64,000 bases of DNA from Cyanobacteriota bacterium (GCA_022402445.1 JAKRSF010000008.1:434001-498000), one strand, 5' to 3'; counted from the stretch's first letter, positions 17,450 through 26,811 are shown. The notes: a model not told the origin generated them from the letters alone. A program made the numbers and translations.

Positions 17450-18277
17450 ATGGGAGAGGATCTACCGATTCCCGTCGTGGTGAATGGGGCCGCTGGCAAG
17501 ATGGGCCGCGAGGTGATCAAGGCGATCGCGGCGGCGGCGGACCTCAATCTGGTGGGGGCGATCGACACGAATCCAGCCCTCCAGGGGCAAGATGCGGGGG
17601 AGGTGGCGGGCTGCGGCCCCCTAGAGGTGCCGATCCTGCGGGAAATGGAATCGGTCCTGGCGATGGCGGGTCAGGAGCGGCGGCTGGGGGTGATGGTGGA
17701 TTTTACCCACCCGAGCTGTGTCTATGACAATGTGCGCGCCGCGATCGCCTACGGCATCCGGCCCGTGGTGGGCACAACGGGGCTCAGTGAGGGGCAAATC
17801 CAAGAGCTAGCGGAATTCGCCGACAAGGCCAGCACCGGCTGCGCGATTATCCCCAACTTTTCCATTGGCATGGTCCTGTTGCAGCAGGCGGCCGTGCGGG
17901 CGTCGCAATATTTCGACCATGTGGAAATTATTGAACTGCACCACAACCAAAAGGCGGACGCCCCCAGCGGCACAGCGATCCAAACGGCGCAACTGCTCTC
18001 GGGCTATGGCAAAACCTTCAACGTGCCCCAGGTGGAGGAAAAGGAGCACCTGCCCGGTGCGCGGGGATCGGTGATGGGGGATGACGTGCGGATCCACAGC
18101 GTGCGCCTGCCGGGATTGATCGCCCACCAGGAGGTGATTTTTGGCGCGCCGGGACAGATCTATACCCTGCGGCACGATACGAGCGATCGCGCCTGCTATA
18201 TGCCCGGAGTGCTGCTGGCGGTGCGAAAGGTGATGGATCTCAAGTCGTTGGTCTATGGCCTAGAAAAGCTGCTCTAG
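17450..18277 (+). CDS. dapB: 4-hydroxy-tetrahydrodipicolinate reductase
   Basis: NAD(P)H-dependent reductase of the diaminopimelate/lysine pathway, needed for peptidoglycan and lysine. The Rossmann nucleotide loop is NGAAGKMG at residues 12-19; VDFTHPS and GTTGL follow; the catalytic region reads [15 protein letters not shown] with the His pair and Lys that act in hydride transfer and binding of the dicarboxylate. Length 275 is normal. ATG 17450 is chosen because it is preceded by AAGGGG (17442-17447) and places the nucleotide loop near the N-terminus; the open frame extends to 17372. It stands alone, divergent from the cyclase-bioF operon. Confidence 0.95.
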   Translation: MGEDLPIPVVVNGAAGKMGREVIKAIAAAADLNLVGAIDTNPALQGQDAGEVAGCGPLEVPILREMESVLAMAGQERRLGVMVDFTHPSCVYDNVRAAIAYGIRPVVGTTGLSEGQIQELAEFADKASTGCAIIPNFSIGMVLLQQAAVRASQYFDHVEIIELHHNQKADAPSGTAIQTAQLLSGYGKTFNVPQVEEKEHLPGARGSVMGDDVRIHSVRLPGLIAHQEVIFGAPGQIYTLRHDTSDRACYMPGVLLAVRKVMDLKSLVYGLEKLL

Positions 18278-18359
18278 GGCGATCGCCCCCCGTCGATCGA
18301 TCCCGTCCTATCAATCCCGTCCCGTCGATCCGTAAGCTGATCCTTCAGTGGCTGACCCC

Positions 18360-19259
18360 ATGCTGATTCCCCTCAATGCCGCCGTGGTGGATCGCCTGGT
18401 CCCCGCGATCGCCACCTATCCGCAATACGCCCACATTTGGGGCAAGGTGCCGGATTTCCTGCGCCGCCTGTCCATTTCCGCCGTGGCGGTGGTGGTGTGC
18501 TGGCTGGTGGGGCTGGCGTTGGGGGAATCCTTCGCGCCGTTCGCCTTTATGCTGGGGTTTGGGGCGGGCCTGTACTGGTTTTGGGCTCCGATCTATTGGG
18601 CGAGTCTCAAAAATCGCCGCTTCCGCAAATATCCCTACTGGGGTTTTTGGGAGGGGCAGATTGTGGATGCCTATGTGACCGAGGAGCCCATTGGCCGTGA
18701 GGAAACGGTGAACGATCGCGGGGATCTGGTGATCGTCGAAAACCGGGAGCGGCGGATCAATGTGGAGGTGGAGGACGAAACGGGCTACTACCAAACGGTT
18801 CAGGTGCCTCTGAAGCGGGAGCACAAGGGGCTGGTGGCGGGCTTGGCGGTGCAGATGATTGTGTTTTCCGATCGCCCGGACCTGTCGCGCATTGTGGACA
18901 GTAGTGATCTATATGTGCCTGCGCGGCGGCTGTGGGTGAGTGATTATCCGGTGGTGCAGCGCGAGGCGTTTGCGGAGGTGGCGGCCCAGTTGGGGCGATC
19001 GCGGGATCCCGCAGGGATGACGCAACCCCGCCGCCGTCGATCGGGGGGGCAGTCCCGGTCTACTGCACCGCGATCGGGTCGATCGGAGCGATCAGATTTG
19101 GCCCTGCGGCCGCGATCGCCCCGGCCCGATGGGGAGTTTTACGATGATGGCTATGGGGATTACGGCGATCGCTACGGGAACGATCAGGATTACCGGGATT
19201 ATTCGGACAATCCAGACTATCCCGAAGACCGCAGTTACCGCCGCGATCGCCCCTATTAA
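18360..19259 (+). CDS. Conserved cyanobacterial two-helix membrane protein, function unknown
   Basis: About 299 residues. A helical N-terminus (ATYPQYAHIWGKVPDFLRR) precedes two closely spaced membrane helices (about 38-56 and 60-80), then a cytosolic beta-rich domain of about 130 residues (INVEVEDETGYYQTVQVPL, LYVPARRLWVSDYP) and a long disordered tail rich in Arg, Asp and Tyr. I recognise the layout as cyanobacterial but not a function. GTG 18348 is an alternative start four codons upstream. The tail gene segment is crowded with HIP1 sites. The downstream gene is convergent. Confidence 0.7.
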   Translation: MLIPLNAAVVDRLVPAIATYPQYAHIWGKVPDFLRRLSISAVAVVVCWLVGLALGESFAPFAFMLGFGAGLYWFWAPIYWASLKNRRFRKYPYWGFWEGQIVDAYVTEEPIGREETVNDRGDLVIVENRERRINVEVEDETGYYQTVQVPLKREHKGLVAGLAVQMIVFSDRPDLSRIVDSSDLYVPARRLWVSDYPVVQREAFAEVAAQLGRSRDPAGMTQPRRRRSGGQSRSTAPRSGRSERSDLALRPRSPRPDGEFYDDGYGDYGDRYGNDQDYRDYSDNPDYPEDRSYRRDRPY

Positions 19260-19294
19260 ACCCGCCCAACCTGCCCACCCTACGACCCACCCGA

Positions 19295-19314
19295 CAAGGG
19301 GCTTAAGCCCCTTG
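19295..19314. terminator. Perfect 20-bp palindrome between convergent genes
   Basis: CAAGGGGC TTAA GCCCCTTG-type palindrome lying 36 bp after one stop codon and 24 bp before the opposing one. As RNA it forms a strong hairpin from either strand, so it may act as a bidirectional terminator, although no long T tract follows. Confidence 0.5.
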
Positions 19315-19337
19315 CCCCACCGATCAGCCTAGGGAAA

Positions 19338-20348
19338 TTAGCGCATCCAAACCGCATCCACAAACCAGCGACGTTCATCCAAAAAAGACTTGACCGGCAC
19401 AAACCCTGCGCGATCGGCAATCCCATCAATTTCCCGCAGGGAATACTTCTTAGAAATTTCCATATCAATGGCTTCCCAAGCGTCAAACCTGAAGGATTGG
19501 TCGAGCATCGCCAAATGCACCACTTGATCTTGGGTGCTGACCAGATAGCTCTTGGTTTCCCCCGTCATGGGATCGTAGGTGGGCGTGTGCAGGAAGCGAT
19601 CGCGGTCAAAATCCCCCCCCAGTTCGCGATTGATCCGATCTAAGAGATTCAAATTAAATTCCCGCGTAATGCCCTCCGGGTCATCGTAGGCCCGCAGAAT
19701 CCGCTTCGGATCCTTCATCAAATCAAAACCAATCATCAGCAAATCCCCAGGGTTGAGATTTTCCCCCAGGTGCCGCAAAAAGGCGATCGCCTCGTCATTG
19801 GTGAAATTGCCGACGCTAGAGCCCAGAAACAGCACCACCCGCCGCCGTTCCGTCTGCTCCTGGAGACGATGGAGCCCGTGGAAATAGTCATCGACTAAAG
19901 GCGCGATCGCCAGGGCCGGAAACTGCACCGCCACATCCGCCACCAACCCCGCCATCGCCTCAGCGGAAATATCAATGGGCGCGTAGCAAAAATCCGCCCC
20001 CTGCCCTAAAAACTGCCCCAGCAAAACCTTAGTTTTGAGCCCATCTCCGGCCCCCAGTTCTACCAAATCAAAGGGATGATTGTCCTGCACAATTAGATCC
20101 AGCAGGGCCAAGCCATGGCGCTCTAGGATCTCAAACTCGCAGTCCGTCAGGTAATAGTCCTCCATCCCCATAATTTGCTGGAAAAGCTGACTGCCGCGAT
20201 CGTCATAGAAATACTTAGACAGCAGATATTTAGGCCGCGCCGACAGGCCCGCCACCACATCCGCCGCAAAGCGATCGCGGAACGTTTGATCCAAGCCTTG
20301 ATCCAAAGTCGCCGCCCGATCCGTCGCATCCATCATCCCGAGTCCCAT
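19338..20348 (-). CDS. EgtD-like L-histidine N-alpha-methyltransferase family protein
   Basis: SAM-dependent methyltransferase of the EgtD (DUF2260) family, which trimethylates histidine in ergothioneine synthesis. Typical opening LLSKYFYDDRGSQLFQQI, then LTDCEFEIL, SAM motif ELGAGDGLKT, GSSVGNFTNDEA (Asn in the substrate pocket) and a late DMEISKKYS whose E-x-S spacing matches the histidine-binding pair described for EgtD. Length 336 from ATG 20348; the frame extends to 20447 but the extra residues look non-conserved. No egtB-type sulfoxide synthase or other ergothioneine gene is in the window, so the physiological product is not proven. The gene is divergent from rimO. Confidence 0.78.
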   Translation of the reverse strand: MGLGMMDATDRAATLDQGLDQTFRDRFAADVVAGLSARPKYLLSKYFYDDRGSQLFQQIMGMEDYYLTDCEFEILERHGLALLDLIVQDNHPFDLVELGAGDGLKTKVLLGQFLGQGADFCYAPIDISAEAMAGLVADVAVQFPALAIAPLVDDYFHGLHRLQEQTERRRVVLFLGSSVGNFTNDEAIAFLRHLGENLNPGDLLMIGFDLMKDPKRILRAYDDPEGITREFNLNLLDRINRELGGDFDRDRFLHTPTYDPMTGETKSYLVSTQDQVVHLAMLDQSFRFDAWEAIDMEISKKYSLREIDGIADRAGFVPVKSFLDERRWFVDAVWMR

Positions 20349-20458
20349 GGTTAACCTGCACTCCCTGTAAAAAAATGGGTTTGTTGATTGATTCCCAAAA
20401 ATTCGCGCCACCGGCCCCGATTCATCCCCCCCGAACCGTTCCCCCATTCAAAAAAACC

Positions 20459-20489
20459 TTGACCTGCACCGGGGCGATCGCGCTACACT
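20459..20489 (+). promoter_or_regulatory. Candidate sigma-70 promoter of rimO
   Basis: TTGACC (20459-20464) and TACACT (20484-20489) separated by 19 bp, about 60 bp upstream of the chosen rimO ATG. Good hexamers, slightly long spacer that contains a HIP1 octamer. Confidence 0.45.
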
Positions 20490-20550
20490 AGCTAGGTTTT
20501 CTAATTTGCCGAACTTGCCGACATCGCACCTCGGTCCCACGGAATTTTCT

Positions 20551-21891
20551 ATGGTCAGCACGGGCATCGCAAAACCGACCATCGCCATCACCCACCTCGG
20601 CTGCGAGAAAAATCGCATCGACACGGAACACATGCTGGGGCTCCTGGTCTCGGCGGGGTATGACGTGGATGCCAACGAGGAATTGGCGGACTACGCGATC
20701 GTGAACACGTGCAGTTTCATCCAGGCCGCCCGGGAAGAATCCGTCCGTACCCTCGTGGAACTAGCCGAAGCCGGCAAGAAAATTGTAATCACCGGCTGCA
20801 TGGCCCAACATTTTCGCGAGGAATTGTTGGCGGAATTGCCCGAGGCCGTCGCCGTTGTCGGCACCGGGGACTATCAAAAAATCGTGGACGTGATCCAGCG
20901 GGCCGAATCGGGCGAGCGGGTCGTGGAAGTGTCCGAGGAGCCCACCTACCTCGCGGACGATACGGTGCCCCGCTACCGCACCACCGCCGAGGGCACCGCC
21001 TATCTGCGCATTGCTGAGGGGTGCGACTACCGCTGCGCCTTCTGCATCATTCCCCACCTGCGCGGCAACCAGCGATCGCGCACCATCGAATCGATCGTCA
21101 CCGAAGCGCAGCAACTGGCCGCCGAAGGGGTGCAGGAAATTATCTTGATTTCCCAGATCACCACCAACTACGGCCTCGATCTCTACGGCAAACCCAAGCT
21201 GGCGGAACTGCTGCGGGCCTTGGGGGACGTGGACGTACACTGGATTCGGATGCACTACGCCTATCCCACGGGCCTGACCCCCGAGGTGATCGCCGCCATC
21301 CGCGAAACGCCGAACATTTTGCCCTACATTGATCTGCCCCTCCAGCACGCCAATGCCGCCGTCCTGCGATCGATGAACCGCCCCTGGCAGGCGAACGTGA
21401 ACGATCGCGTGATCGAACAAATCCGCGAACAGTTGCCCGAGGCGGTCCTGCGCACCACCTTTATTGTTGGCTTCCCCGGCGAAACGGACGAGCAGTTTGA
21501 GGACTTGATGGCCTTCGTCGAGCGGCACCAGTTCGATCACGTGGGCGTGTTCACCTTCTCCGCCGAAGAGGGCACCGCCGCCGCCACCCTGGCCGATCAG
21601 ATCGACCCCGAGGTGATGGAAGCACGCCGCAATGCCCTGATGGAACTGCAACAGCCCATCTCCCTCGAACGGAACCGCGCCCAGATTGGCCGGGTGGTGG
21701 ACGTGCTCATCGAACAGGAACATCCGGGCACCGGGCAATTGATCGGCCGCTCCGGGCGCTTCTCCCCCGAAGTGGATGGGGTCGTTTATGTTCAGGGCCA
21801 CGCTAGCCTCGGCGCGATCGTCCCCGTGCGCATCACCGACGCCGATCCCTACGACCTGTTTGGTGAAATCGTCTCCGTAAACCCTGACTAA
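20551..21891 (+). CDS. rimO: Ribosomal protein S12 methylthiotransferase (radical SAM)
   Basis: Iron-sulfur enzyme that methylthiolates an aspartate of ribosomal protein S12. Three domains: N-terminal UPF0004/MTTase domain with cluster cysteines in [16 protein letters not shown] and ITGCMAQ; radical SAM domain with C-x3-C-x2-C in [12 protein letters not shown]; and a C-terminal TRAM domain of about 65 residues. The opening [10 protein letters not shown] and EEGTAAATL favour RimO over MiaB. Length 446 from ATG 20551 ([17 protein letters not shown]); the open frame runs 45 nt further upstream. A promoter-like pair lies upstream, and the gene stands alone. Confidence 0.95.
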   Translation: MVSTGIAKPTIAITHLGCEKNRIDTEHMLGLLVSAGYDVDANEELADYAIVNTCSFIQAAREESVRTLVELAEAGKKIVITGCMAQHFREELLAELPEAVAVVGTGDYQKIVDVIQRAESGERVVEVSEEPTYLADDTVPRYRTTAEGTAYLRIAEGCDYRCAFCIIPHLRGNQRSRTIESIVTEAQQLAAEGVQEIILISQITTNYGLDLYGKPKLAELLRALGDVDVHWIRMHYAYPTGLTPEVIAAIRETPNILPYIDLPLQHANAAVLRSMNRPWQANVNDRVIEQIREQLPEAVLRTTFIVGFPGETDEQFEDLMAFVERHQFDHVGVFTFSAEEGTAAATLADQIDPEVMEARRNALMELQQPISLERNRAQIGRVVDVLIEQEHPGTGQLIGRSGRFSPEVDGVVYVQGHASLGAIVPVRITDADPYDLFGEIVSVNPD

Positions 21892-22249
21892 CCGGACCGA
21901 GATGGACCGGCAGCAGCAGCCACTTTCGATCCGTCAATCCCGCCCCCCATCTACCTTGTGCCCCTCTACTCCCGTGATCCAAGGGCGTCAATAGGTAAAA
22001 ATTCCCGAAACTTTACATTCAGGGGGCGATTTTTAAGTTATTTTAAGAAGAGTTCGATCGCGGCCTGAAACGCGATCGCACGGCCCAAGTAGTGCTTTCG
22101 GGTCCCCTGAAGCCGAACCGCATCGCCCAAAGCGATCGGCATGGAGCGGTATCAGGAATCGCAGTCGAAATTGTCGGTTGCCATGTGGACGTTGGGGGCT
22201 TTCAGCGCGAATTGGGCGCACCGCACCCAACGTTTTGAGAGGAAACTGA
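21892..22249. other. Long leader region of the DEAD-box helicase gene
   Basis: 358 bp without a gene. It holds a promoter candidate (22012-22039), implying a transcribed leader of about 200 nt, and GTTCGATCGCGGCC/GGCC-type partial inverted repeats around HIP1 sites. Long leaders are typical of autoregulated, cold-responsive helicase genes; no specific RNA motif was recognised. Confidence 0.45.
22012..22039 (+). promoter_or_regulatory. Candidate promoter of the helicase gene
   Basis: TTTACA (22012-22017), 16-bp spacer, TAAGTT (22034-22039). Moderate match; position would give a leader near 200 nt. Confidence 0.35.
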
Positions 22250-23746
22250 ATGACCCTTTCGTTCCACAGCATCGGCCTTTCTGAAGCCCGCGTAAAGCAC
22301 CTTGACAGCATGGGTTTCACGGAGCCGACGCAGATCCAAGCCGAAGCGATCCCGCCCCTGCTAGCCGGTAAGGATGTGGTGGGCCTAGCCCAGACCGGCA
22401 CCGGCAAGACGGCGGCCTTTGCCCTGCCGATGCTGGAGCGTCTCGATCCGCAGACTAAGACGATTCAAGCTTTGATTTTGACCCCCACCCGGGAGTTGGC
22501 CCAGCAGGTGTCCACGGCCATTTCGAGTTTTGTGGGGGGCGATCGCTTCCGGGTGACGACGGTCTATGGCGGCCAGTCCATTGATCGGCAGATCCAGCAG
22601 CTCCAGCGCGGCACCCAGGTGGTGGTGGGCACGCCCGGTCGCATCATTGACCTGATGGAGCGCGGCGACCTGAAGCTGGAACAGGCCACCTGGGCGGTCC
22701 TCGACGAGGCGGATGAAATGCTCAACATGGGCTTCATCCAAGATGTTGAGCGCATCTTTGCGGTACTGCCCGCCGATCGCCAAACCACGTTCTTCTCCGC
22801 CACCATGAGTGCGCCGGTGCGGAAATTGGTGGCCCAGTTCCTGCGATCGCCCGTTTGGGTGACGGTGGAACAGCCCCACGCGACGCCCCAGCGCATTGAG
22901 CAGGTTGCCTACATCCTGCCGCGCGGCTGCTCGAAGGTGCGTGCCCTGCAACCGATTCTGGAAACGGAAGATCCGGAGGCGGCCATCATCTTTGTGCGCA
23001 CGAAGCAGACCGCCAGCGATCTGACGGCCCAGTTGCAGGCGGCGGGCTACAGCGCCGATGAGTACCACGGCAACCTGACCCAATCCCAGCGGGAGCGGAT
23101 GTTGGTGCGGTTCCGTCGGGGCCAGTTGCGCTGGATTGTGGCGACGGACATTGCGGCGCGGGGGATCGATGTCGATCGCCTGACCCACGTGATCAACTAC
23201 GATCTGCCGGACAACCTGGAAAATTACGTCCACCGCATTGGCCGTACGGGCCGCGCGGGGCGGACGGGGACGGCGATTACGCTGGTCCACGCCCTCGAAA
23301 AGTATCGGGTGCGCCACATTGAGCGCTATATCCGTCAGCCGGTGGAGGTGAAGAACCTGCCGACGCGGGCGGACATCGAGGCGCGGCGCATTGATCGCAT
23401 GAAGGAGCGGGTCCAGGAAACCCTGGCCGGGGAGCGGGTGGCGTCGTTCCTGCCGTTGGTGTCGCAGCTTGAGGAGGAATATGATCCTCGGGCGGTGGCG
23501 GCGGCGGTGCTGCAAATGCTCTATGACCTGGAGCAGCCGAACTGGCACATGGAGAGCATCCCCGGTGACGATCGCCCGGCGGGTCCGAATAAGGGCCGCA
23601 TGGGTGGTGGTGGCGGTGGCGATCGCGCCCGTCGGAGTGGCGGCGGCGGTCGTCGCGACTACGGCAACAGCGGTGGCGAAGGGCGGGCTCCGGCTCCCCG
23701 GCCCCGGCTCCGTCAGCAGGTGTCGTCGGGCGATCGCAACGGCTAG
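22250..23746 (+). CDS. crhR: DEAD-box RNA helicase (CrhR/DeaD type)
   Basis: ATP-dependent RNA unwinding enzyme of 498 residues. All helicase motifs are visible: Q motif TEPTQIQAEAIP, motif I AQTGTGKT, Ia PTRELAQQ, Ib TPGRI, II VLDEADEML, III SAT, IV IIFVRTKQ, V ARGIDVDR and VI HRIGRTGRAG. A C-terminal extension of about 130 residues ends in a Gly/Arg-rich RNA-binding tail. In cyanobacteria this type is cold- and redox-induced and autoregulated; the long leader fits that. ATG 22250 follows a GAGAGGAAA ribosome-binding site. A hairpin terminator lies about 90 bp after the stop. Gene symbol by family resemblance. Confidence 0.93.
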   Translation: MTLSFHSIGLSEARVKHLDSMGFTEPTQIQAEAIPPLLAGKDVVGLAQTGTGKTAAFALPMLERLDPQTKTIQALILTPTRELAQQVSTAISSFVGGDRFRVTTVYGGQSIDRQIQQLQRGTQVVVGTPGRIIDLMERGDLKLEQATWAVLDEADEMLNMGFIQDVERIFAVLPADRQTTFFSATMSAPVRKLVAQFLRSPVWVTVEQPHATPQRIEQVAYILPRGCSKVRALQPILETEDPEAAIIFVRTKQTASDLTAQLQAAGYSADEYHGNLTQSQRERMLVRFRRGQLRWIVATDIAARGIDVDRLTHVINYDLPDNLENYVHRIGRTGRAGRTGTAITLVHALEKYRVRHIERYIRQPVEVKNLPTRADIEARRIDRMKERVQETLAGERVASFLPLVSQLEEEYDPRAVAAAVLQMLYDLEQPNWHMESIPGDDRPAGPNKGRMGGGGGGDRARRSGGGGRRDYGNSGGEGRAPAPRPRLRQQVSSGDRNG

Positions 23747-23765
23747 GACAGGATAGAACGGGACA

Positions 23766-23796
23766 GGGCGGAAAAAACCCGCCCCTACGGTTGGTC
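23766..23796 (+). repeat. Dispersed 3'-flank hairpin repeat, short copy C
   Basis: GGGCGG followed by an A-run and CCCGCCCCTACGG, then TTGGTC. The GGGCGG/CCGCCC stem and CGCCCCTACG tail match the copies at 28523-28613 and 61850-61926. It starts 20 bp after the helicase stop codon. Confidence 0.55.
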
Positions 23797-23834
23797 CTAG
23801 ACCCCTGTTAAAAAAAAGGCTGAAACATCAAAAG

Positions 23835-23870
23835 ATCCGATTCCTGGCTAGGTGCTGGGGGTCGGATTTT
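23835..23870 (+). terminator. Rho-independent terminator after the helicase gene
   Basis: ATCCGATTCCT pairs with GGGGGTCGGAT (11 pairs including G-T pairs, 10-nt loop), followed immediately by a short T run (23867-23870). Confidence 0.55.
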
Positions 23871-23898
23871 GCGTTTGGGGATGGCGACCCAAAAATCC

Positions 23899-24543
23899 CT
23901 AGGTGCAGGGGAGCGATCGCAGCTTTTCGGACAGGTAGGCGCGATCGGCCAGGGAATGGAACAGGGGGCCGCGATCGCTCAGCTCCACCACACTGAGGCC
24001 CGCCACCGGCATGGAGAAGCGATCGCGGTAGCGGCCAATATCAATCCCCATCAGGACACACAGCAAAATGCGGATCGTCGCCTTATGGGACACCAGCAGC
24101 ACATTGCCACGGGTATATTGCCGCTCCAGTTCCTCCAAAACGCTAGAGGCGCGGCGGGCAATGTCCACCCCCCGTTCCCCCCCCGTCGGCGCATTCCAGG
24201 CCGGGTCCGTCAGCCAGCGCACATATTCATCATGGAAGCGGCGATCGACCTCCGTGGGGTGCAGCCCCTCCCACTGGCCGTAGGCAATTTCCCGCAGGCC
24301 GTCGTGGACCCGGGGGGCGATGCCCGTTTTTTCGCAGAGGGGCTGCACCGTTTCGAGGGCGCGGCTGAGGGGGCTGGAATAGATGGCCGTCCAGTCCAGG
24401 TGGCCGTAGGCTTTGGCGAAGGATTCCGCCATGGCGTGGCCGGCGGCGGTCAGGCCCGGATCGTTCTGCGAGGTGCCGCAGTAGCCGCCGGTTTTGCTGT
24501 AGGCCGTTTGGCCATGCCGCAGAAAGTAGAGCGTTAGGGTCAC
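23899..24543 (-). CDS. Histidine phosphatase (phosphoglycerate mutase-like) family protein
   Basis: Soluble 214-residue phosphatase or mutase. The phospho-histidine motif FLRHGQT is at residues 7-13; conserved SPLSRALETV supplies a phosphate-binding Arg, REIAYGQWEG holds the acid-base Glu, and LLVSHKATIRIL holds the second active-site His. Such proteins in cyanobacteria include phosphoserine and sugar phosphatases; the mutase-specific residues cannot be judged here, so the substrate is open. It reads toward the helicase terminator and lies 18 bp downstream of the SRPBCC gene's stop on the other side, without an obvious functional link. Confidence 0.82.
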   Translation of the reverse strand: MTLTLYFLRHGQTAYSKTGGYCGTSQNDPGLTAAGHAMAESFAKAYGHLDWTAIYSSPLSRALETVQPLCEKTGIAPRVHDGLREIAYGQWEGLHPTEVDRRFHDEYVRWLTDPAWNAPTGGERGVDIARRASSVLEELERQYTRGNVLLVSHKATIRILLCVLMGIDIGRYRDRFSMPVAGLSVVELSDRGPLFHSLADRAYLSEKLRSLPCT

Positions 24544-24561
24544 CGCTATGTTTATCTCTTC

Positions 24562-25062
24562 CTAAATATCAGCTCGGATCGGATCTGGGGAACGGGGCGG
24601 CTGGGGTTGGGTGCAGTGGCGCTGGGTGGTTTGGTGCCGGTGCGTAAAGAGGCGATCGAGTTCCGCCGTGATCCAGCCGCTGCCGAGGGCATTGGGGACG
24701 GGGCCGCCGGGTAGTTCCCAGTCAATGGTATCGGTTAGGCGGGTTTGGCGATCGCGGTGGGCATCGAACTGGTGGCGGTGGGTCCAGTGGAGGAAGGGGC
24801 CTTCGGTTTGGGTATCGATGAAATGGCGCTGGGTGGGGGTGATTTCGCAGACGGTGTGGAGGGCGCACCAGCGCAGGGGTACGGGGCCAATCCAGAGGCG
24901 AAATTCACTGCGGCTGCCCACGTCGAGGCCGCGATCGCGGCGCAGCACCTCGATGGGTTGCCAGGGGGGCGTCAGGAGTTGTAGGACATCGGGCCGTTCG
25001 TGGAACTGCCAAACGGTGTCGAGGGGGGCGTCGATCCAGGTGGTGCGTTGGAAGGTGGGCAT
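24562..25062 (-). CDS. SRPBCC (START-like) family protein
   Basis: 166-residue protein with the helix-grip fold: starts MPTFQRTTWIDAPLDTVWQFH, the usual opening of coenzyme Q-binding/polyketide-cyclase-like SRPBCC proteins, then LLTPPW, GSRSEFRLWIGPVPLRW, and a final strand/helix DTIDWELPGG. These bind a hydrophobic ligand; which one is unknown. ATG 25062 is used since it begins the domain; the longer frame (to 25230) would run into the mazG gene and codes Pro/Arg-rich junk. It follows mazG by 41 bp on the same strand and may be cotranscribed. Confidence 0.75.
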   Translation of the reverse strand: MPTFQRTTWIDAPLDTVWQFHERPDVLQLLTPPWQPIEVLRRDRGLDVGSRSEFRLWIGPVPLRWCALHTVCEITPTQRHFIDTQTEGPFLHWTHRHQFDAHRDRQTRLTDTIDWELPGGPVPNALGSGWITAELDRLFTHRHQTTQRHCTQPQPPRSPDPIRADI

Positions 25063-25103
25063 GGGGAGCGTAAGGGGGACGGAGGGGGCAGGATCAAAAA
25101 AAA

Positions 25104-25571
25104 CTAGCGGCGATCGCCGGAGCCGTGGAGTTGGTTGCGGGCTTGGCGGCTGGCGAGTTTGTCGAGGTTGCCCTGGGCGATCGCCCCGAGGTCCAGGCCC
25201 AGCTCCGTTGCTAGGTTGGCGGCATACCACAGCACATCCCCCAACTCCGCCGCGATCGCCGTGCGGCGCTCTTCGCTCAGGTGACCGCCATCATCCCGCA
25301 GCATTTTTTTGATCTTTTCCGCCACCTCCCCCGTTTCGCCACAGAGCCCTAGGGCCACATAAAGCAACCCCGTTTCCGGGGGATAAATGGCCGTGGTGCG
25401 CGCCTGGACTTGATAGGTGGCAAAGGTCAGGGACGGGGGGGCGATCGCTTCGGTCCCTTCAGAATTTATTTCAGGATTTGCCCCAGGGTTTACCTCAGGA
25501 TTTCCTGGGGTCGGCGGTGTCGGGGGAGACAGGGGGGGCGCTGAATTCGCAGTCAAAGGACCAGTCCTCAT
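25104..25571 (-). CDS. MazG-like nucleotide pyrophosphohydrolase
   Basis: All-alpha NTP pyrophosphohydrolase of 155 residues that would clear abnormal or excess (d)NTPs. The metal-binding motif is split in the family manner: GETGEVAEKIKK (E-x2-E type, about residues 78-89) and ELGDVLWYAAN (E-x2-D, about 109-119). The first 45 residues are a Pro/Asn/Glu-rich disordered extension containing a small internal repeat (NPEVNPGANPEIN); the real start might be further in. Likely first gene of an operon with the SRPBCC gene. Confidence 0.82.
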   Translation of the reverse strand: MRTGPLTANSAPPLSPPTPPTPGNPEVNPGANPEINSEGTEAIAPPSLTFATYQVQARTTAIYPPETGLLYVALGLCGETGEVAEKIKKMLRDDGGHLSEERRTAIAAELGDVLWYAANLATELGLDLGAIAQGNLDKLASRQARNQLHGSGDRR

Positions 25572-25878
25572 CGTTAGGGGCAGGGCGGCGCTTGCTCAAT
25601 TCTGCCGTTTTTCCGCCCCAATCGAGCGGACCATCCCGGTCGGGTGCAGCGGCGGGGGAATACGGCTAGAGTAGTAGCGATTCGGCAGGGCAGCCCCGGT
25701 GCGATCGCCCTTGGGGATTCATCGCGCCGCCCTGAACTATTGCCCTAAACTACAGTCCCACCGTGGCCCAGCCTTTGCTCTGCCGGTGGCGGCCAGGGGT
25801 TTTTATGCTCCCATTGCAGCCGCCCAGCCCCTCGATTGCCACGCCCTATCCCCTGCGGAACCCCACCGGTCCTTCCCC

Positions 25879-26811
25879 ATGACTGCCGCCGTCGAAATTT
25901 CTGCCATCATCTGCACCCACAACCGGGCGGCGTACCTCGGGGCAGCCATTGATAGCCTCCTGGCCCAGGATTGCCCGAGCTTCGAGGCGATCGTGGTGGA
26001 CAATGCCTCCACCGATGGCACCCGCGCGATCGTCGAGGCGCGCCTGGGGGATCCGCGCCTGCGCTATGTCTATGAGGCGACCCCCGGCCTGTCGATCGCC
26101 CGCAATACCGGTGCGCGGGAGGCGAAAGCTGAAATTTTGGCCTACCTCGATGATGATGCCGTCGCTACGCCCCAATGGCTGCGGGTGCTGCTGGCGGCCT
26201 ACCGAACCGATGATCGCCTCGCGATCGCGGGGGGCCGGGTGACGCTGCTGTGGCCGCCGGGGCGATCGCAACCGCCCTGGCTGTCGGAGGGGTTGACCGC
26301 GCCCCTCGGGGCCTACGATTTGGGGACGGAGCCCCGCGCGATCGCCAATCCGGGCGACACCCCGCGCGGCCTCAACTATTCCCTCCGTCGCCAATTTCTA
26401 GATCACGTCGGTGGCTTTGATCCCAACCTGGGGCGCGTCGGCAAACGGCTGCTGTCCAACGAAGAACTGATGATGACCGAACTCGCCCTCAAGGACGGCT
26501 GGCACGTCACCTATCTCCCCGACGCCCTCGTGGCCCATAATGTGGCCCCGGAACGGCTCCAGCGCCGCTGGTTTCTCGAACGGGGCTGGTGGCAGGGCAT
26601 CAGCGAATGTTATCGGGAACAGCTCACCGGACGGGCGGGCCTGCGGCAAATTCCCCTCGGGGCCGAGCGCATCCTGCGGGGCCTCTACAAAACCCTGAAA
26701 TATTGGCGTAATCCGGCCCTGCGGTTCGACAATTTTGTTTACGCCTACGGCCAAATTGGTTATCTACTCGCCGCGATCGCGGGGCTCCTGCGAAGGCCAC
26801 GGCCCTCCTAG
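25879..26811 (+). CDS. Glycosyltransferase family 2
   Basis: GT-A fold sugar transferase of 310 residues. ISAIICTHNRAAYL begins the nucleotide-sugar domain, VDNASTDGT and SIARNTGA follow, and the metal-binding motif is YLDDDAVATPQW. A later RGLNYSLRRQFLDHVGGFDPNLG is the acceptor-side loop seen in GT2 enzymes that build surface polysaccharides. A weakly hydrophobic C-terminus (QIGYLLAAIAGLL) may touch the membrane. Start ATG 25879; the upstream 180 nt of open frame is non-conserved in look. First of three glycan genes (next at 26900 and 27861) with short gaps, likely one operon for an exopolysaccharide, possibly hormogonium-type. Confidence 0.87.
   Translation: MTAAVEISAIICTHNRAAYLGAAIDSLLAQDCPSFEAIVVDNASTDGTRAIVEARLGDPRLRYVYEATPGLSIARNTGAREAKAEILAYLDDDAVATPQWLRVLLAAYRTDDRLAIAGGRVTLLWPPGRSQPPWLSEGLTAPLGAYDLGTEPRAIANPGDTPRGLNYSLRRQFLDHVGGFDPNLGRVGKRLLSNEELMMTELALKDGWHVTYLPDALVAHNVAPERLQRRWFLERGWWQGISECYREQLTGRAGLRQIPLGAERILRGLYKTLKYWRNPALRFDNFVYAYGQIGYLLAAIAGLLRRPRPS

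Noticed and set aside
20761-21801. 346-codon open frame on the minus strand
   Set aside because: Antisense to rimO, whose motifs are complete.
22385-23548. 387-codon Arg/His/Leu-rich frame on the minus strand
   Set aside because: Antisense to the DEAD-box helicase; composition is that of a codon shadow.
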